In this document: positions 53,100 to 63,315 of the stretch, piece by piece
Layout of the letters: the number at the start of each line of letters is the position of its first letter
How positions within the stretch are numbered: position 1 is the first letter of the stretch
From: Hemileia vastatrix
Taxonomy: Eukaryota > Basidiomycota > Pucciniomycetes > Pucciniales > Zaghouaniaceae
NCBI GenBank assembly: GCA_030280995.1
Contig: JASXTE010000011.1
Span: forward strand, 21,137,817 to 21,201,816
Length of the DNA stretch: 64,000 nt
Direction: 5' to 3'
Program-made: the position numbers and the translations under genes
Notes under the pieces: model-generated
Told to the model about the DNA's origin: nothing
Database searches by the model: none
The model's input: only the letters and a program-made list of their open reading frames with translations

Positions 53100-53720
53100 A
53101 TTTAAGTATGAAATTTTCATAGAAAGAATGAGATATTATATAGACATGAAAAAAGGAGATGAAACTTACCTTGATTGAAAGGTATGAAAAATAGAGTGAG
53201 AAAGAGTGAAGTTGGAATTTGGGGGAAATTAAATATGGAGCAAGTTAAATGCTTAAATAATGTGCAATGTATGTGTTTCAATGACATGGAACCAAAAAAA
53301 ATGTGAAATAGGAAAAAGGGGGAATAACAACCAAGCTAAGGAAAGATAAAGAGTAGGATGATGGAGCTAAAAAAAGGAAGAAAAGAGGGAGAGAAAGAAA
53401 AAGGTTAGTTTTACCTTTAAAAACAAAAAATAAACACTTACTAAAAAAATTTAGATACAAGAAACAAACAAAAACTAAAAAAATTAAATTAGCAAATATA
53501 TAAGTAAAAGTGAAAAAATGACTTACCTGGAGAGATGAGTTGAGAAAACAATTGACTCCAAATTATTAGAGGGATGAAAGAGGAGAGGAGAAAATGGATA
53601 TAAGTGATGAAAGAAAAAAAGAATGACTGAAAAATTATGCAATTGCAGAAAGTATCTGATTTCATGTTGAGATGATGAAGGAAAACAAAGAGACTTGAAA
53701 AAAAGAGACTATGACAGAAA
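53100..53720 (-). other. Tet leader module of HarbV
   Basis: Collinear with 1270-1880 of the left arm, including the two reverse-strand donors (CTTACCTTGATTGAAA near 53165 and CTTACCTGGAGAGATGAG near 53522). Confidence 0.6.
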
Positions 53721-53739
53721 ATTCAAAATCAAAGTCAAT

Positions 53740-54015
53740 ATGCGAATAAGAGTAACCATTATAAGGAAAAATTACTCAGAAGTCCTGAAAAACTGTCTAA
53801 AACTGGGTAAAGATAGGTTAAGAAGTGTTTTGATGGTTTACTTGAGGCTTTCTTGGAAGAAGGTAATGTTTCCTGGCCATTTTTGAAAAAAAAAGAAAAT
53901 CTTCTACAAGATCAGAATCAGAATCTCATTTAGAGTCCAAGAGGAGATCAAGAGCTATGAAAGTCCTTTCTTGATGTAGCTTATCATAATTTGAGAGTGA
54001 GGAGGGCAAGACTCT
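53740..54015 (-). pseudogene. Transposase N-terminal fragment (HarbV)
   Basis: Minus strand. DNA and codons align with HarbY 6608-6360: an initiator-like CCCTCCTCACTCTC region at about 54005, DKLHQ, LLLDS, SDSDL, then KMARKHYLLPRKPQ and a frame-shifted FRTS segment. It ends at about 53740, before the catalytic core, so only the N-terminus survives. Confidence 0.65.
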
Positions 54016-54119
54016 TATACAGTATAAAAATGTAAATGATGTACAATGTTTTGAATTATGAAGTTTTATGCCTCAGAGTGCTGTGTATGAGTGGGATGAT
54101 ACTGAAAAATAAGTGAAAT

Positions 54120-54312
54120 GGGATGTTATGGTGAAATCAGCACTTTTGGTGGAGAAAGTGTGGATTTGAGTGAAATAAGTGACTTATTTCATTTTGAAAT
54201 ATACCAGTGTTGGGGCTAGTGTTTTTTGGAAATCTGCACTTAAGTAAGTGCAGATTTAATCATATTTAAGTACATATTTGTAAGTGTGGATTTAACAGAA
54301 CTGACACCCCCT
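54120..54312 (-). repeat. HarbV transposase-side terminus and palindrome
   Basis: Palindrome AAATCTGCACTTA, AG, complement at about 54231-54258. Relative to AAATCCGCACTTA both arms changed together. Ends CAGAACTGACACCCCCT. Confidence 0.8.
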
Positions 54313-54952
54313 ATTATATTGCTCTGGTTGGCCACATTAAGCAAGAATGTTTGGTTTTTTCTGGTCAGATTCATTTCAGTTTTGTTTTGTGCAAATTTTC
54401 TGATAATTTTTTTCCACACAGATGAAACTGGAGTTTCAAAGGATAATGTCTGCTGAGTACATGGATGGGCTAAAAAGGGTTTTAGGACAAGACATGTAGA
54501 GAAAACACGGGCCACTCACCATTTCAATCTCATTCCTGTCATTAGTCTCAGTGGCCTGTTTGCTTTTATGATACAAGAGAAAATGTCAGCCAATGTGATT
54601 TTGAATATTTTTTGGATAATATTTTGATAGGTGTTCTTTTTGATTAATCCAATAAATGTATTATAATTTTGTTTCATTTTTTATATTGTGCATCTCCCTA
54701 GGATGATTCCATTCCCCTCCCTTAATACTGTTTTAGTTATTAATAATGCCCCAATACATCACAGAGGAAGAATTCAAAAGTTATTTGATATGTCTGGCAG
54801 TATGTTAATTTATTTTCCCCCTTACTCACCTGATCTTAATCTTATAGAAAAAACATTCAGTATTTTAAAATAAAAGTTACAACATTATGGTCATTTAACA
54901 GGAGGTACAGAGGATTATGAGAAAATAAATACTTTTGTAAATAGGATTTATA
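54313..54952 (+). pseudogene. IS630/Tc1-like transposase, C-terminal DDE part
   Basis: Continues 20256-20679. The codons after the join read YIALVGHIKQECLVFSGQIH. Then DETGVSKDNV (first Asp), HVEKTRATHHFNLIPVISLS, GLFAFMIQEKMSANVIL, an intron-like gap (about 54610-54700, ends CCCTAG), and MIPFPSLNTVLVINNAPIHH, where the second catalytic Asp is replaced by Asn. Finally YFPPYSPDLNLIEKTFSILK with the Glu. Stops near 54453, 54625 and 54871. Its last codons run into the CACTA-like terminus at 54953. Confidence 0.8.
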
Positions 54953-55165
54953 CACCACACAATATGGGGGGTGGACTTGCTAGCAAGTCCACAACCTTGA
55001 ACCCAAATTAATATCTTATTCATCACACATTGAAGCAGTGATGAAACAATCATGAAAAAAGGGTGAATCTTGCCTGAAATCACCTTGATAGCAATATGAA
55101 AATCAATTGAAGTGCTGATGGTCATTAGTTGAAAAAATGTAGGAGTATCTTTGAAAAGTTATAAT
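54953..55165 (+). mobile_element. CACTA-like element, one end only
   Basis: CACCACACAATATGGGGGG, then a perfect palindrome GTGGACTTGC/GCAAGTCCAC, homologous to the first 100 bp of 3425-3685. No partner end was found downstream, so it is truncated or interrupted by the inverted-repeat unit. Confidence 0.65.
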
Positions 55166-55184
55166 ATTAAATAAAATAATATCA

Positions 55185-57595
55185 GTAAATTCAAATCATA
55201 CAATGATAAGAAATGTATAGCAGATATTACATGGTTGAGTAACTAGGAGGGGCAATAATGCTCTCACAAGATGCTTGCTACATTAGCCCCTAATCATGTA
55301 ACAGCATACTAACACACTTTAAAAAATTAAAAAATAATAATAATTAGTTATACCTAAACTTTTCAACCTAATCAAAACTTTTCCAGTAGCTTATATACCA
55401 AATATGAAAATATAAAATATATATAATAACATTGATAAATGCAAATCATCCAATCATAAATAATGTATAAGGGCCAGCTAGATCAATCCTCAACCCAAAA
55501 AATGGTAACAATGAATGACATATGATCTATATTGCCTTGTGTGTTAGAGCATAAAGTGAAATTATTATCTCTTGAAAAGTGTGGGGCTCCCCACATGGTA
55601 GTCCAAAGTGGAAAAACACATAGGTAAGAGAACAATGAAACTTGTCAGTGTTTTGCTACTTAATATGAAAATCATATTGCACATTTCATATTGCTTATTG
55701 CAAGATGCATATTTCATATTTCATATTTCATATTTCATATTTCATATTTCATATTTCATATTTCATATTTCATATTTCATATTTCATATTTCATATTTCA
55801 TATTTCATATTTCATATTTCATATTTCATATTTCATATTTCATATTTCATATTTCATATTTCATATTTCATATTTCATATTTCATATTTCATATTTCATA
55901 TTTCATATTTCATATTTCATATTTCATATTTCATATTTCATATTTCATATTTCATATTTCATATTTCATATTTCATATTTCATATTTCATATTTCATATT
56001 TCATATTTCATATTTCATATTTCATATTTCATATTTCATATTTCATATTTCATATTTCATATTTCATATTTCATATTTCATATTTCATATTTCATATTTC
56101 ATATTTCATATTTCATATTTCATATTTCATATTTCATATTTCATATTTCATATTTCATATTTCATATTTCATATTTCATATTTCATATTTCATATTTCAT
56201 ATTTCATATTTCATATTTCATATTTCATATTTCATATTTCATATTTCATATTTCATATTTCATATTTCATATTTCATATTTCATATTTCATATTTCATAT
56301 TTCATATTTCATATTTCATATTTCATATTTCATATTTCATATTTCATATTTCATATTTCATATTTCATATTTCATATTTCATATTTCATATTTCATATTT
56401 CATATTTCATATTTCATATTTCATATTTCATATTTCATATTTCATATTTCATATTTCATATTTCATATTTCATATTTCATATTTCATATTTCATATTTCA
56501 TATTTCATATTTCATATTTCATATTTCATATTTCATATTTCATATTTCATATTTCATATTTCATATTTCATATTTCATATTTCATATTTCATATTTCATA
56601 TTTCATATTTCATATTTCATATTTCATATTTCATATTTCATATTTCATATTTCATATTTCATATTTCATATTTCATATTTCATATTTCATATTTCATATT
56701 TCATATTTCATATTTCATATTTCATATTTCATATTTCATATTTCATATTTCATATTTCATATTTCATATTTCATATTTCATATTTCATATTTCATATTTC
56801 ATATTTCATATTTCATATTTCATATTTCATATTTCATATTTCATATTTCATATTTCATATTTCATATTTCATATTTCATATTTCATATTTCATATTTCAT
56901 ATTGCATATTTCATATTGCATATTACATATTACATATTTCATATTTCATATTTCATATTTCATATTTCATATTTCATATTTCATATTTCATATTTCATAT
57001 TTCATATTTCATATTTCATATTTCATATTTCATATTTCATATTTCATATTTCATATTTCATATTGCGTATTTCATATTACATATTGCATATTACATATTG
57101 CATATTACATATTGCATATTAAATATTGCATATTGCATATTTCATATTTCATATTTCATAATGCATATTGAATAGAAAAACACTGATAAGATTCATTGTT
57201 CTGTTGCCCTGTTGTTCTTCTACTTTAGGACTACCATGAGGGGGGCCCCACCCTTAGCAATTGACAATAATGTCACTTTGTGCTCTGCCAAACCTGGAAA
57301 TATATATCAGATTCCATTCATTGTTAACATTTTTTGGGTAAAGGATTGATCTAGCTGGCCCTTAAACATTATTTATGATTGGATGATTTGCACTTACCAA
57401 TGTTATTATGTATATTTTGTATTTTCATATCTGGTATTTTAGCTACTAGAAAGTGTGTTAGTATGATTTTACATGATTGGGGGCTAATGCAGCAAGCATT
57501 TTGTAAAAGCATTATTGTCCCTCTTAGTTACTCAATCATGTAGTATCAGCTATACATTACTTATCATTGTATGATTTGCATCTACTAATTTTTTT
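55185..57595. repeat. Inverted-repeat unit enclosing a satellite
   Basis: Arms of about 450 bp (55185-55660 and 57180-57595), roughly 80 percent identical by eye. Shared blocks: CATACAATGATAAG, TAGGAGGGGCAATAATGC, AGCCCCTAATCATGTA, GGGCCAGCTAGATCAATCC and CATGGTAGTCC(A/T)AAAG(T). The satellite fills the space between the arms almost exactly. It resembles a fold-back transposon; no open frame in the arms and no clear duplication seen. Confidence 0.7.
55692..57165 (+). repeat. 7-bp satellite (CATATTT)n, about 210 copies
   Basis: Uniform from 55712 to about 56900. Near the 3' end units change to CATATTG and CATATTA, with a uniform block between two variant clusters; the first units are also variant. 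Because 7 is not a multiple of 3 and the unit has no stop on this strand, all three frames stay open for about 490 codons. These are not genes. Confidence 0.95.
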
Positions 57596-57652
57596 GTTTT
57601 TATTTTTTTCAACATACAAACTGAATGGTTCTTGATTGAGTTGGCAAGTCAG

Positions 57653-58426
57653 TGTCATGCGCCACGTGACACTCAAGGCGAAAGCAGCTCATTAAATCAA
57701 TAATATCAAGTCCTAAATCTATACTCGAAGCACAGAAAGCAATTCTCCATAGCAACTGCGATTTTCCTTTGTGTACTTACTATTTAACTGCGCTAGCCTA
57801 AACTCTAAATCTAAATTAGTCAATCTCCCAATAGGGTGCCTTAGTCTCCCTTTCAATATGCGACGCACAGCGCTAGGTTCAATGAAATAGTACAGTAGTA
57901 GTTTTTCATTAAAGTTTTGTTAATTAATTAAAAAGGGGTAAATTGAGCATGGACGGATATTTAGCGAAGAGGGTCTAAGTGTATGTTAGTAATGGTCAAT
58001 GGAATGGGAATGGTGCGATGGAAGGGAGGTCAATGCGAGGAGGAAAAAAGGATATAAAAGGGGTTGGGTATTTGGTTCGATATTCCTTAGAGTTAAATTA
58101 TAAATCGTATTTACATTAATAGTGGTAAATCTTTAGAAGTTAAATCATTGTTATTGTATCTTTCTTTTATTTTCTCAATATTCATTTCTAAATCCTAAAT
58201 CTTTGATTATTGAGTTTCCAACCCTTTGTGAGATCTTAAGAATTCCTATTACCTTTGAAACTATTTTATAATTCTTCTCGAACAAACCTTGAACCTGTAG
58301 CTCTTACTTTGAGTGACCTTCAAACCACTTCCTCGAATCATTCCTCTGTACTTCGAAGAAGTTTCTAAATCCCTCATCTCACTTTCAGGAACATCCTCGA
58401 CCTTGTGCGTAGGTCGTCCGGTGACA
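57653..58426 (+). repeat. GypC 5' LTR
   Basis: 774 bp, TGTCATGCGCCACGTGACAC to GTCCGGTGACA; inverted TGTCA/TGACA ends. The boundary is inferred from these ends and from the primer site, as the second LTR is not in view. Confidence 0.7.
58053..58103 (+). promoter_or_regulatory. GypC promoter: TATA box and start of R
   Basis: TATAAAAG at 58053-58060. About 36 bp from its start lies AGAGTTAAATTATAA (58089-58103), the complement of the primer site, so transcription probably starts near 58089. Confidence 0.6.
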
Positions 58427-58441
58427 TTATAATTTAATTCT
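58427..58441 (+). promoter_or_regulatory. GypC self-priming primer-binding site
   Basis: TTATAATTTAATTCT, directly after the LTR, pairs over 15 bases with 58089-58103, with one G-U pair. It has no TGG start, unlike tRNA primer sites. Confidence 0.65.
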
Positions 58442-58498
58442 CCGTAGTTCTCATTCTTTGCACCACTACGTCCTTTTAGGTGTTTTTAAAGTTTTAAA

Positions 58499-59686
58499 AT
58501 GGCACCTGTTCAACGCACTCCTCCTCCGGGCGCTACTACTAGAGCTCGCGCTAGGGGCAGGCCAACAGCCACAAGGTCTGTTTCCCGCACTCACTCTTTG
58601 GAACCACTCGACCTTAGGGAATGGCAACATTCAGTTCAATCTGTAGAAGACATCCCACAAGATTTTGAGGATTCTAGTGATGAAGAAGAAGGAGAGGATA
58701 CAATGCACGAGGCACCATCCGCCCCAGCCAATCACCCTTCCGATCAATCCTCAGAACCTGGACCATCTAACTCTCTGGAAAATTTCATGAGACTTTTCAT
58801 GAAAACCCTTTCAAATCCAACGTCTTCAGAGGGATCTAAGTTCAAAACTCCTTCTATGAAATCTCCTGACAAATTCGACGGAGATCACCCCGACAGATTG
58901 CGACCCTTCTTGCAAACCTGCAAGCTACTGTTCCATAATGACCCTCGAACCTTTAACAGCGACTGATCAAAGGTTGTTTACGCTTCTTCATTCCTAGACG
59001 GGAAAGCAGCAAGATGGTTCGAACCTTATCTGCTCATTCTTTCTTCGACAGAAACCCACTTACTTATCAATAATTGGGAAAAGTTCGAAGACCAACTTTT
59101 TACGTTGTTTGGGGACCCTAATGAAACGGACAACGCAGAAATTGAACTTGATTTTCTTCGCATGAGTGATAATGGTAAAGCCTCTGAATATATCTCGAAC
59201 TTCAGAGCACTTCAAACTTGAGTAGGTTGGAATGATGCTGCCCTTAAGTATCATTTCAAGAAAGGACTTCCTTCGAGGATTCTGGATCAATTAAATCTTC
59301 ACGGTCAGAAGATGACTACTTTAACGTATTTAATGGATCAAACCCTGGAACTTGACGGCGTTTATCAAGGACGACTTCAACATCGTCGATATGCCAACAA
59401 ATCTCAAGGCCTAAATTTTAAATCGGGACCTTCTTCACACCCACGACCAAATCAATCCTCCTCGACTCAATCCAAACCCAATAAGGGAAAGGATAAACCT
59501 CGACCAAAAGGCTCGACCCCAGGCGATATCAGCAAAGTACTGGATCCTAAAGGGGAACTTAAAGAAGCTGAGAGGAAGAGACGAGCAGATAATGGGTTAT
59601 GTATGTATTGTGGGGGTAAGCACAAGTTGGAAGACTGTGTAAAGTTGAAGGAAAGAGAAGGTACTAGTTCAAAGTCCAAAAACTAG
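58499..59686 (+). pseudogene. GypC gag
   Basis: ATG 58499 (MAPVQRTPPPGATTRARARG), an acidic region, then the capsid: FKTPSMKSPDKFDGDHPDRL, RPFLQTCKLLFHNDPRTF, LDGKAARWFEPYL, LFTLFGDPNETDNAEIEL, a pattern frequent in rust gypsy gag. Zinc knuckle CMYCGGKHKLEDC near 59600. One frame throughout, broken by TGA at 58964-58966 and 59219-59221. It ends SKN-TAG; C AAA AAC before the stop could allow a -1 shift into pol. Confidence 0.8.
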
Positions 59687-62600
59687 TAGATAGTTTACTT
59701 GTGTGCAAAGCAAACTATCTTATCTCCCCCAGTGCACAGAACCTCCATGTCTTAAGGACTGGAGTTGCCTTAAACCGCTTGAGATTCATTCTTTTTAAGG
59801 AGGATATCCCCTTCAGTTGTCTTATAGACTCTGGAGCTTCAATTTCTTTTGTTAGTTTATCTTTTGCCGAGAAGCTTCAACTAACATTTACAGATATCGA
59901 TCGAACTCCCATCTATTTGGTCGAATCAGAGGAACCCAAATATTGGGTAAGTAAGAAAGTTTTATGGGTTTTCAACTTTCCGAACTTTCCCCCCTTTGAG
60001 TGGGAATTATCAGTCTTGGACGCCCCAAGGATGGACGATACCATTCTTGGCCATGACTTTTTAACGCATTGGAATCCCGAAATTGATTGGACTAAGGGAT
60101 TGATCACCCCACGCTCTAAGTATATTTCTGATTCTCCAATGCAGGTCAATAGGGAGTTAAACAACCCGCCTGACAACGTCCTGCTAGAGGACAAGTCTCT
60201 GCCAGATGACTTGCAAGCATCTGATCCTTCTCTAAATGAGCAATTGGCTAACCCTTCTAGCTCAATGACTTCACTTGAAGAGGATTTAAATTGCCTCGAA
60301 GTAATCAAATTTTGCTCTCTCAATACAGGTATCCCCTCGACAGATTCTCTCGAAGATGAAGAGGACTACCAAATCAATGTTGAAGCCATTAAATCAACTC
60401 TACCGGAAATCTACCACGATTTTCTCGATGTTTTCTCAATCCGCAAGGCTGATAAGTTACCACCTCATCGACCCTACGACCATCAAATAGAGTTAATAGG
60501 CCCAGTACCTCCGGCAGGTCCTGTCTATTCTTTATTGAAGGATGAATCTCAAGTTCTTCAAGACTACATTGCAGAGAATGTAGCCAAAGGTTTCATCAGA
60601 GCCAGTAAATCTCCAACCGGCTCCCCTGTCCTCTTTGTAAAAAAGAAGGACGGTAGTCTTAGGTTGTGTGTTGACTATAGAAAGCTCAACACAGTCACGA
60701 AGAAGAATGCATATCCTGTTCCTCCTATGTCATTACTTCTTACCCTTTTCAATGGTGCTAATTTCTTTTCTAAAATTGATCTTAGAGGCGCTTACAATCT
60801 GATTCGCATTGCAGAAGGTCATGAACCACTGACTGCAATGCGCACTAGATTTGGTAGTTTTGAATAATTAGTTATGCCTTTTGGATTATGTAACGCACCT
60901 TCAACTTTTCAAACTTTTGTTAATGATATCTTTCAAGATGTTGTTGAAAAATTTGTAGTCATCTATTTAGATAATATTTTAATATTCTCAAAAACACTAG
61001 ATGAACATATTCATCATGTTCGACAGGCCCTAAATCGTCTTCGAGATCATGGTATCTACACCAAGCATAATAAATGCGAATTCCACCTCAAATCAATTGA
61101 TTTTTTGGGTTTTACGTTGTCCACTGACGGTTTAGTCATGGATGATAAAAAAGTCCAGAAAATCCTGGAATGGCCTGAGCCCAAAAACATTAAATCGCTC
61201 CAAGGATTTTTGGGTTTTGCAAACTTCTATAGAAGATTTATTAAAGATTACTCTAAAACCATTTCCAATCTTACTTCTCTTCTTAGAAAAGACATTCCTT
61301 TTGTTTTTACTTCTACAGCACTAAAAACGGCGTTCACCACAGCCCCAATTCTTCAACATTTTGATCCTTCTGCCTCGACAATAGTTGAGACAGATGCGAG
61401 CGATTATGCTATTGCAGGGGTCATCTCCCAATTAAATCCTGAAACAAATTTGTTTCACCCTGTTGCTTTTGAGTCATGCAAACTCATAGCCGCAGAATTA
61501 AATTATAAAATTCATGACAAAGAGCTTTTAGCTATTATCCATTGTCTTAAAAAATGGCGTTCTTTTCTTCTCAGCCTAGATAGTCCTTTTCAAATCTTAA
61601 CAGATCATAATGCTTTGAAATACTTCATGTCTTCTAAAGTGTTAACCAGGCGTCAAGCCAGGTGGGCTGAATTTTTGTCTGAATTTTCTTTCTCTATTTC
61701 CTATCACCCAGGAAAAAACTGCATTGTCCCAGATATCTTGTCACGTCGGGACGACGTTTACCAACAGCGGGGGGACGCATTTGCTGACAAGAACCCAGCA
61801 AATGTGCAATCAATCTTCAACGAATCAATGTTAACGACTCATCAACTTAATTCAATGACAATTCAATCTTTTCGAAATCCACTATCCAACATCCTCGAAG
61901 CTCAGTCGAAGGACGAATATTGTTTAGGGTTAAAAGACAAAATACTCTCGAAGCAAGGGGCCAAAAGATTTAGTATTGAATCAGGCCTATTAGTCTTCAA
62001 AGGTAGAGTAGTCATACCCGACAACAATGAGATAAAATTATGGATTTTCAACAGTCGACATGATTCTCCATTAGCTGGTCATTTTGGGGTTGATAAAACT
62101 TACCAGTTAATAGCGAGGGATTTCTTCTGGCCAGGTATGACCAGGGAAATCAAGGCCTATATAAAAGCTTGTTACAAATGTAATAGGAATAAGGCTCCCC
62201 GTCACCGGAAGCATGGGTTGCTTCAACCACTTCCTATTCCCTCTAAACCTTGGGAATCTTTATCAATGGATTTCATTTCTCAACTTCCTATTTCTAATGA
62301 TTTTGATGCTATATTAGTAATAGTAGATAGATTTTCAAAAATGTCTATTTTCATTAAAACCACTACTACTGCTACAGAAGAAGATTTGTCAAAAATTTTT
62401 CTAGAATATGTATTTTCTAAAAACGGCTTACCAGATGATATTATTTCAGATAGAGACTCATTGTTTGTATCCACATTCTGGACCCAACTGTGTCGACAAC
62501 TCAATATCACGAGGAACCTCTCCACGGCCTATCACCCTGAAACCGATGGTCAAACAGAAAGAGTTAACCAAATCCTTGAACAATATCTTCGAATGTATGT

Positions 62601-62721
62601 CAGTTACCAACAAGACGATTGGACCACATGGTTACCATTGGCCGAATTTGCTTATAATAACTCGACTCATTCTTCGACACGACAATCTCCCTTCGAAACC
62701 ATTTATGGACAACATCCTTGA
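59687..62721 (+). pseudogene. GypC pol: protease, reverse transcriptase, RNase H, integrase
   Basis: The -1 frame relative to gag. Protease FSCLIDSGASISFVSLSFAE. Reverse transcriptase KGFIRASKSPTGSPVLFVKK, LRLCVDYRKLNTVTKKN, KIDLRGAYNLIRI, TAA at 60865-60867, MPFGLCNAPSTFQTFVND, and VIYLDNILIFSKTLDEH. The last motif should be YLDD, so the second catalytic Asp is Asn. RNase H TIVETDASDYAIAGVISQ, KIHDKELLAIIHCLKKW. Integrase zinc domain HDSPLAGHFGVDKTYQLIA to CYKCNRNK, core SMDFISQLP, IISDRDSLFV, YHPETDGQTERVNQ. TGA at 62719-62721. Confidence 0.85.
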
Positions 62722-63315
62722 TTCAACTCAATCCATGTAGGAACTAATCATCCTGCGGAACATTATCTTTGAACTATATCACGACTTCAAGAAGAACTTA
62801 AAACAAATTTGGAATCAGCAATTCGAAGATACAAGGAACAGGCCGACAAACATCGACAATCTGCTCCTTCCTTTAAACCAGGCAACAAAGTATGGCTCAA
62901 TGCACAAAACATTTGAACAACACGACCATCAAAGAAACTGGCTGAAAAGCGCTTGGGACCATTCGAAATCGACTCTGAAGTCTCTAAAACTGCATTTTGA
63001 CTCAAGTTACCTCCTAAATGGCAGGCGATTCACCCTGTTTTCCATGTATCTCTCCTGGAACTGGCTCGAAAAATATACCCGGGCAAGAACCAACCCCCTC
63101 CGGAACCGGTCGAAGTAGAAGATCATCTAGAGTGGGAAGTAAGTCGTATCCTTGATTCAAGAATACGCAAGGGGAAACTTCAATACCTCGTGGAATGGGA
63201 AGGCTTCCTCAATGACTCAGACAAAACATCCTGGGAACCGGCCATCAATGTTTCTAACACCCCTGAACTCCTAAAATCTTTTCATTTGAAATATCCTTTA
63301 AAACCAAAACCTTAA
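62722..63315 (+). pseudogene. GypC integrase C-terminus and chromodomain
   Basis: Same frame as pol after TGA 62719-62721, with further TGA near 62770, 62914 and 62998. Contains the GPF-type module (TTRPSKKLAEKRLGPFEI, HPVFHVSLLELARKI) and a chromodomain (WEVSRILDSRIRKGKLQYLV, EWEGFLNDSDKTSWEPAINV, NTPELLKSFHLKYP), ending with TAA at 63313-63315. Confidence 0.85.

Larger units (their letters stand above)
20680..54312. mobile_element. HarbV: Harbinger-like element inside the IS630-like gene
   Basis: Termini AGAGGGTGTCAGCTCTGG at 20680 and CAGAACTGACACCCCCT at 54312; ATT duplication at 20677-20679 and 54313-54315. Without HarbZ and one AAT it measures about 3.8 kb. Order: accessory relic (+), 90-bp repeat, Tet-like C-terminus (-), [HarbZ], 300-bp leader repeats, leader module, transposase N-terminus (-). 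All genes are fragments, so it is a deleted copy that was probably mobilised in trans. Confidence 0.85.

Noticed and set aside
55692..57165. Centromeric or telomeric satellite
   Set aside because: One short array inside a fold-back unit; nothing in the window supports a chromosomal role.
55608..57175. Three overlapping 490-500-codon frames of SYFIFHI repeats
   Set aside because: They are translations of a 7-bp satellite without stop codons on one strand; no start, composition or conservation argues for a protein.
58964..63000. TGA as a recoded sense codon because it is frequent in GypC
   Set aside because: GypA genes and other elements do not use TGA as sense, and TAA/TAG stops also occur in GypC; C to T change explains it.
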